A stretch of DNA of 64,000 nucleotides, from NCBI GenBank assembly GCA_029392475.1, contig CP113940.1, forward strand, positions 1,240,001-1,304,000, written 5' to 3'. The stretch is from Streptococcaceae bacterium ESL0687. Lineage in GTDB: Bacteria; Bacillota; Bacilli; Lactobacillales; Streptococcaceae. The notes beneath the pieces were generated by a model that made no database searches, was not told where the DNA came from, and saw nothing but the letters and a program-made list of their open reading frames with translations. The position numbers were made by a program, and so were the translations under genes. Below, piece by piece: positions 60,534 to 64,000 of the stretch (position 1 is the first letter of the stretch; each line of letters opens with the position of its first letter).

Positions 60534-62522
60534 CTATCCTTCCCTGTCATCTATCTTGTCTTTTTTCTCATCTCTGAGAACCTCTAAAAGCTCTGCTTTA
60601 ACCTCTTCAATTGTTTTCTCATAGACCTGAGCTGCCGCATTATTGAAGTGTCCACCACCACCAAAGGCACTCATAATTGTTTGCACATTATAATCCCCCC
60701 GGCTTCTTGCCGATATGGCAATGTATCCATTTTTATGGCGGGCAATAGCAAAGGCCATATTGATATTAACCATATCAACCAAAGTTTCAGCAGCAATGGC
60801 TGTTTTTACATTATCATATTTTTTATCAGGATTTCCGCAGGCTACTACTGTGTGTTCACCGACAAAATCTGCATTTAAGATAATCTCATTTACATCCTTA
60901 TAATCATTATAGTTGGTTGCAAGAATGTCCTTGACTAAATTGCCATCAGCACCTTGTTCCCTAAGGAAGCTTGCTGCTTCAAAGGTCCTACTTGTTGCTC
61001 CCTTACTGAAACTTTTAGTATCAACTGAAATCCCTGCTAGAGTAATACTAGCCTCAAGACTTGTCATCTTTTTAGGATTAGTTGTCTGGTACTGAAGAAG
61101 CTCTGTTGCAAGTTCACTGGCACTACTTGCCCCACTTTCAATATAAGTCAGCATGGCATGATTTGGAAAATCTTCATCCCTCCTATGGTGGTCAATTACA
61201 ACTAACTTATCAAAGGCCTTATAAAACTCTTCATTGAGGGTCATCTTCGGCTTAGAGTGGTCAACCATAATCAAAAGAGAATTATCTCTTCTGAGCGCCT
61301 TGGCCCTGTTGGTTGTGATAATATATTTTTTACCGTCCTCTGCCACATCAAGTTTAGCAATAGCCCTTTGAACATCTGGTAAAAGTTGCTTTTTATCGTA
61401 AACTACATAGGCAGGCTTACCTGCAAGATTTGCAAAAATCTTCATGGCAACCGCTGAACCTAGGGCATCCATATCAGGAAACTTGTGACCAACGATAAAA
61501 ACATTGTCACTTTCACTAATAATCGTGTTGATGGCTGTCGCAATAGCACGCGCCCTAGTCCTTGACCTTTGCGACCTGCTAGCTGAATTTCCCCCAAAGT
61601 ATCTAATGGGAGCAGAGTCAATATTTTCTTTGACAACAACCTGGTCACCCCCTCGAACAAGAGCTAGTTCAAGGTTATTAAGGGCTGTTCTACCGATTGA
61701 TTGGTGATTTTCAATCCCGTAACCAACCCCTATACTATAGGTCAAGGAAACATTTTTTTCAGCAGCCTTCTTCTTAAATTCTTCAGAAAAACTAAAATTA
61801 TCATCCATGATTCGGCTAAGAGTCCTATAGTCTGTAAAGAAATAGTAACGACCTGCAGAAACCCGCCTTGTAAAGATTTTATATTTGCTAGAAATACTAT
61901 CAATGGAGTTGGTAATAACACTATTAATCGTTGTTCTTTCACTTTCAGAAATTAAATCAGTGGTATCATCATAATTATCAACTGATAAAACACCAATAAC
62001 CGCACGACTATCAGCTATAATATTTTTTGCATCAAGCTCCTCACTGGCATCTAAAAAGTAAAGGAGATGCTTATCCTTGTCATGCTTAACAGTATACTGC
62101 TTGTTATCAAGACTCATATATTTACTGATACCTTCTTCAATTTGACTGGTTATTTTCCTAATTTCATCCCTGCTAAAATACTTTACGGCATCACCAAAAA
62201 TTAAATCAACATAAGGATTAAACCATTCAATTTCATAGGTATCCGGCGTATATCGAACGACTCCTAAAGGCATCTTTTCAAGGGTTGAACTCAAAGAATT
62301 TTCAGCCATTTCATTTGCATTTCTAATAAAATCAACAGTGTTACTTTGGTAGACCTTTTTTTGGTACAGAATCACCGCAAGAACTGCTAAATTTAAGAAA
62401 AACAAAATCACCATTGAGTTAATTCTTGACTCAGAAACCCTAATGACAATACATTCTATTAGAAATAAAATCCCTAACATGATGGTCGTTGTTAGTGAAG
62501 ACAATTGATCAAAACGTTTCAT
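60534..62522 (-). CDS. gdpP: Cyclic-di-AMP phosphodiesterase GdpP
   Basis: This membrane protein of 662 residues lowers c-di-AMP and so affects osmotic balance and beta-lactam tolerance. Two N-terminal helices (about 10-28 and 33-53), a PAS-like haem/sensor domain (about 80-140), a degenerate GGDEF domain with no intact GGDEF (near 170-300), a DHH phosphoesterase domain with HKFPDMDALGSA near 345 and VDHS / VIDHHRRDEDF near 420-450, and a DHHA1 domain with GGGGHFNNAAA near 627. Extended -10 TGATAAAAT (62552-62544). SD AGGAG. First gene of gdpP-rplI-dnaB. Confidence 0.96.
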   Translation of the reverse strand: MKRFDQLSSLTTTIMLGILFLIECIVIRVSESRINSMVILFFLNLAVLAVILYQKKVYQSNTVDFIRNANEMAENSLSSTLEKMPLGVVRYTPDTYEIEWFNPYVDLIFGDAVKYFSRDEIRKITSQIEEGISKYMSLDNKQYTVKHDKDKHLLYFLDASEELDAKNIIADSRAVIGVLSVDNYDDTTDLISESERTTINSVITNSIDSISSKYKIFTRRVSAGRYYFFTDYRTLSRIMDDNFSFSEEFKKKAAEKNVSLTYSIGVGYGIENHQSIGRTALNNLELALVRGGDQVVVKENIDSAPIRYFGGNSASRSQRSRTRARAIATAINTIISESDNVFIVGHKFPDMDALGSAVAMKIFANLAGKPAYVVYDKKQLLPDVQRAIAKLDVAEDGKKYIITTNRAKALRRDNSLLIMVDHSKPKMTLNEEFYKAFDKLVVIDHHRRDEDFPNHAMLTYIESGASSASELATELLQYQTTNPKKMTSLEASITLAGISVDTKSFSKGATSRTFEAASFLREQGADGNLVKDILATNYNDYKDVNEIILNADFVGEHTVVACGNPDKKYDNVKTAIAAETLVDMVNINMAFAIARHKNGYIAISARSRGDYNVQTIMSAFGGGGHFNNAAAQVYEKTIEEVKAELLEVLRDEKKDKIDDREG

Positions 62523-62612
62523 AATTACACTCCTGTCCGCAATATTTTATCATAAATACCGATAAAAATAAAGAAGCGGGCAAGTCATCTGAGAATCAAG
62601 AAAAGACAAAAA

Positions 62613-62628
62613 AGGAGCTTCTGCTCCT
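62613..62628 (-). terminator. mnmG terminator
   Basis: AGGAGC (62613-62618) pairs with GCTCCT (62623-62628), with a 4-nt loop and TTTTTT on the minus strand, directly after the mnmG stop. Confidence 0.88.
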
Positions 62629-62629
62629 C

Positions 62630-64000
62630 TTATTTTTTATTTTTTCCTTCAAGGTAGACCATCAAAATACTGATATCTGCTGGATTTACCCCACTAATTC
62701 GACTGGCTTGACCAATTGTTTCGGGATTAATCTTTTTGAATTTTTGACGGGCTTCTGTAGCGATTGAATCAATGGCATCCCAGTCAATGTTAGCTGGAAT
62801 CCTTTTAGCCTCAAGACGGTGCATTTTGTCTATCTGATCCATTGCCTTCTTAATGTAGCCTTCGTATTTAATTTCAATTTCTAGTTGCTCAATGATTTTG
62901 TCATCAAGATCTTCAGCAGCTGGTTCAATGAAATTAAGAAGGTCACTGTATTTAATCTCAGGACGCCTTAGGAAGTCCCTTGCTGTCATGGCATCTTTCA
63001 AAGGCTTATACCCGTATGATTCAATAATTTTATTGGTTTCTGCTGTCGGCTTAAGTTTAAGCTCAGATAAACGTTTATTTTCTGCTTCAAGCTTATATTT
63101 TTTAATCTCGTAAGCATCAAAGCGGTCAGCATCAACAAGGCCAATCTCACGTCCTAGCTCTGTCAATCGCATGTCAGCATTATCATGGCGAAGAATCAAG
63201 CGGTACTCAGCCCTACTTGTTAAAAGACGGTAGGGTTCAATGGTTCCTTTGGTAACCAAATCATCAATCATAACTCCAATATAGGCGTCACTTCTTTTTA
63301 GGATAAATTCAGGTTTTCCTTGAGCCTTTAAGGCTGCATTAATTCCTGCAATAATTCCTTGACCACCGGCTTCTTCATAACCTGAGGTACCGTTGGTTTG
63401 ACCAGCTGTAAATAGGCCCGAAATAAGTTTGGTTTCAAGGGTTGGGCGAAGTTGATGAGGTAGGACTACATCGTATTCAATGGCATAACCAGAACGCATC
63501 ATCTCTACCTGCTCAAGACCAGGAATGCTTCTTAAAATTTCAAATTGCACATCCTCAGGCAGGCTGGTTGAAAGACCCTGAACATAGACCTCGTCAGTAT
63601 TACGACCTTCAGGCTCTAAAAAGAGTTGGTGGCGTGGTTTATCTGAGAAACGGACAATCTTATCTTCAATTGACGGGCAGTATCTTGGCCCAACTCCTTT
63701 TACAACACCAGAAAACATTGGTGCCCTGTGAAGATTATCATTAATAATCTTGTGGCTTTCTTCACTTGTATAAGTCAACCAACAAGGAATTTGGTCCTTG
63801 TCATAGTCAGCATCTCGAGATAGGTAGCTAAAGTGATTAGGCTCCTCATCTCCTGGTTGAATTTCAGTTTTGCCGTAGTCAATACTTTGAGCCTTAACAC
63901 GAGGCGGAGTACCTGTTTTAAAACGGGCAATCTCAAAACCAAGATCACGAAGATTGTCAGCCAGGGTAATTGATGCTAGGGAATTATTTGGCCCTGATGA
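62630..64000 (-). CDS. mnmG: tRNA 5-carboxymethylaminomethyluridine synthase subunit MnmG (5' end beyond window)
   Basis: This is the FAD-binding partner of MnmE for modification of the wobble uridine of several tRNAs. The visible 456 residues are the middle and C-terminus. The frame stays open from 64000 through [32 protein letters not shown] (residues conserved in the FAD/active site), [15 protein letters not shown] and [19 protein letters not shown], then the C-terminal helical domain that binds MnmE and tRNA. There is no frameshift in the part seen. The first ~170 residues with the GGGHAG FAD motif should lie beyond the right edge. Confidence 0.97.
   Translation of the reverse strand, partial: SSGPNNSLASITLADNLRDLGFEIARFKTGTPPRVKAQSIDYGKTEIQPGDEEPNHFSYLSRDADYDKDQIPCWLTYTSEESHKIINDNLHRAPMFSGVVKGVGPRYCPSIEDKIVRFSDKPRHQLFLEPEGRNTDEVYVQGLSTSLPEDVQFEILRSIPGLEQVEMMRSGYAIEYDVVLPHQLRPTLETKLISGLFTAGQTNGTSGYEEAGGQGIIAGINAALKAQGKPEFILKRSDAYIGVMIDDLVTKGTIEPYRLLTSRAEYRLILRHDNADMRLTELGREIGLVDADRFDAYEIKKYKLEAENKRLSELKLKPTAETNKIIESYGYKPLKDAMTARDFLRRPEIKYSDLLNFIEPAAEDLDDKIIEQLEIEIKYEGYIKKAMDQIDKMHRLEAKRIPANIDWDAIDSIATEARQKFKKINPETIGQASRISGVNPADISILMVYLEGKNKK

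Noticed and set aside
1-64000. Mobile elements, CRISPR arrays, prophage, tRNA/rRNA genes
   Set aside because: I looked for transposases, direct-repeat arrays, integrases and tRNA-like folds and found none. Gene order and composition are even throughout.

Overview
The window is low-GC Firmicute chromosome. Gene content and order point to Streptococcaceae, most likely Lactococcus. The markers are a two-domain NadR without a repressor domain, the glgB-glgC-glgD-glgA-glgP glycogen operon, a ThiT under a TPP riboswitch, a ctsR-clpC operon and separate clpP both carrying CtsR heptads, WalRKJ (VicRKX), YhaMNO and an Spx protein. Many promoters are extended -10 (TGnTATAAT) promoters. I see no insertion sequence, prophage, CRISPR array, tRNA or rRNA. 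Two genes run off the edges: tadA on the left and mnmG on the right. Species cannot be fixed from this sequence alone.

Layout. 1-5.96 kb (minus): tadA, an RNase Z-like hydrolase, a probable small RNA gene, a methionine importer (metQ-metQ-metN-metI) and an L-2-hydroxyacid dehydrogenase. 6-9.7 kb (plus): TPP riboswitch-thiT, then popT-ybaK-serine hydrolase and a small membrane protein. 9.7-31.75 kb (mostly minus): ydbC, nadR, ctsR-clpC, a second probable small RNA, recG, fakA with its Asp23 partner, rpmB, two unknown lipoproteins, clpP, ftsY, a HAD phosphatase, smc, rnc and walJ-walK-walR. 31.9-45.1 kb (plus): a four-gene polar amino acid ABC importer, a GH13 glucan hydrolase and the glycogen operon. 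45.2-55.3 kb (minus): yhaMNO, rpe, rsgA, rsmA-rnmV-tatD, spx and recA. 55.5-57.5 kb (plus): one MacB-type ABC protein. 57.6-64 kb (minus): rpsD, veg, dnaB-rplI-gdpP and mnmG.

How the parts fit. Protein quality control (CtsR, ClpC, ClpP, Spx), cell-wall signalling (WalRKJ, GdpP, PopT), DNA repair and segregation (RecA, RecG, SMC, YhaNO) and carbon storage (Glg) are all housekeeping modules.

The most unusual content is between genes. Two untranslated elements (about 1285-1399 and 14394-14545, minus strand) each look like a promoter-hairpin-linker-terminator small RNA gene. Their linkers are complementary to a ribosome binding site plus an ATGAAAAAG start. The first has a TTTAAG-N5-TTTAAG direct repeat exactly 10 bp before its -10 box, which is the arrangement of streptococcal CiaR-driven csRNA genes. 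The second has three CTCCT segments. Both linkers match the start region of the upstream metQ at 5020, one of them with 16 uninterrupted complementary bases. They may form a small-RNA layer over the methionine importer. Other points are three probable leaderless mRNAs, a CTG start for glgB, a thiT Shine-Dalgarno sequence built into the riboswitch hairpin, a terminator inside the met operon, and repeated fusions of a terminator with the next promoter.
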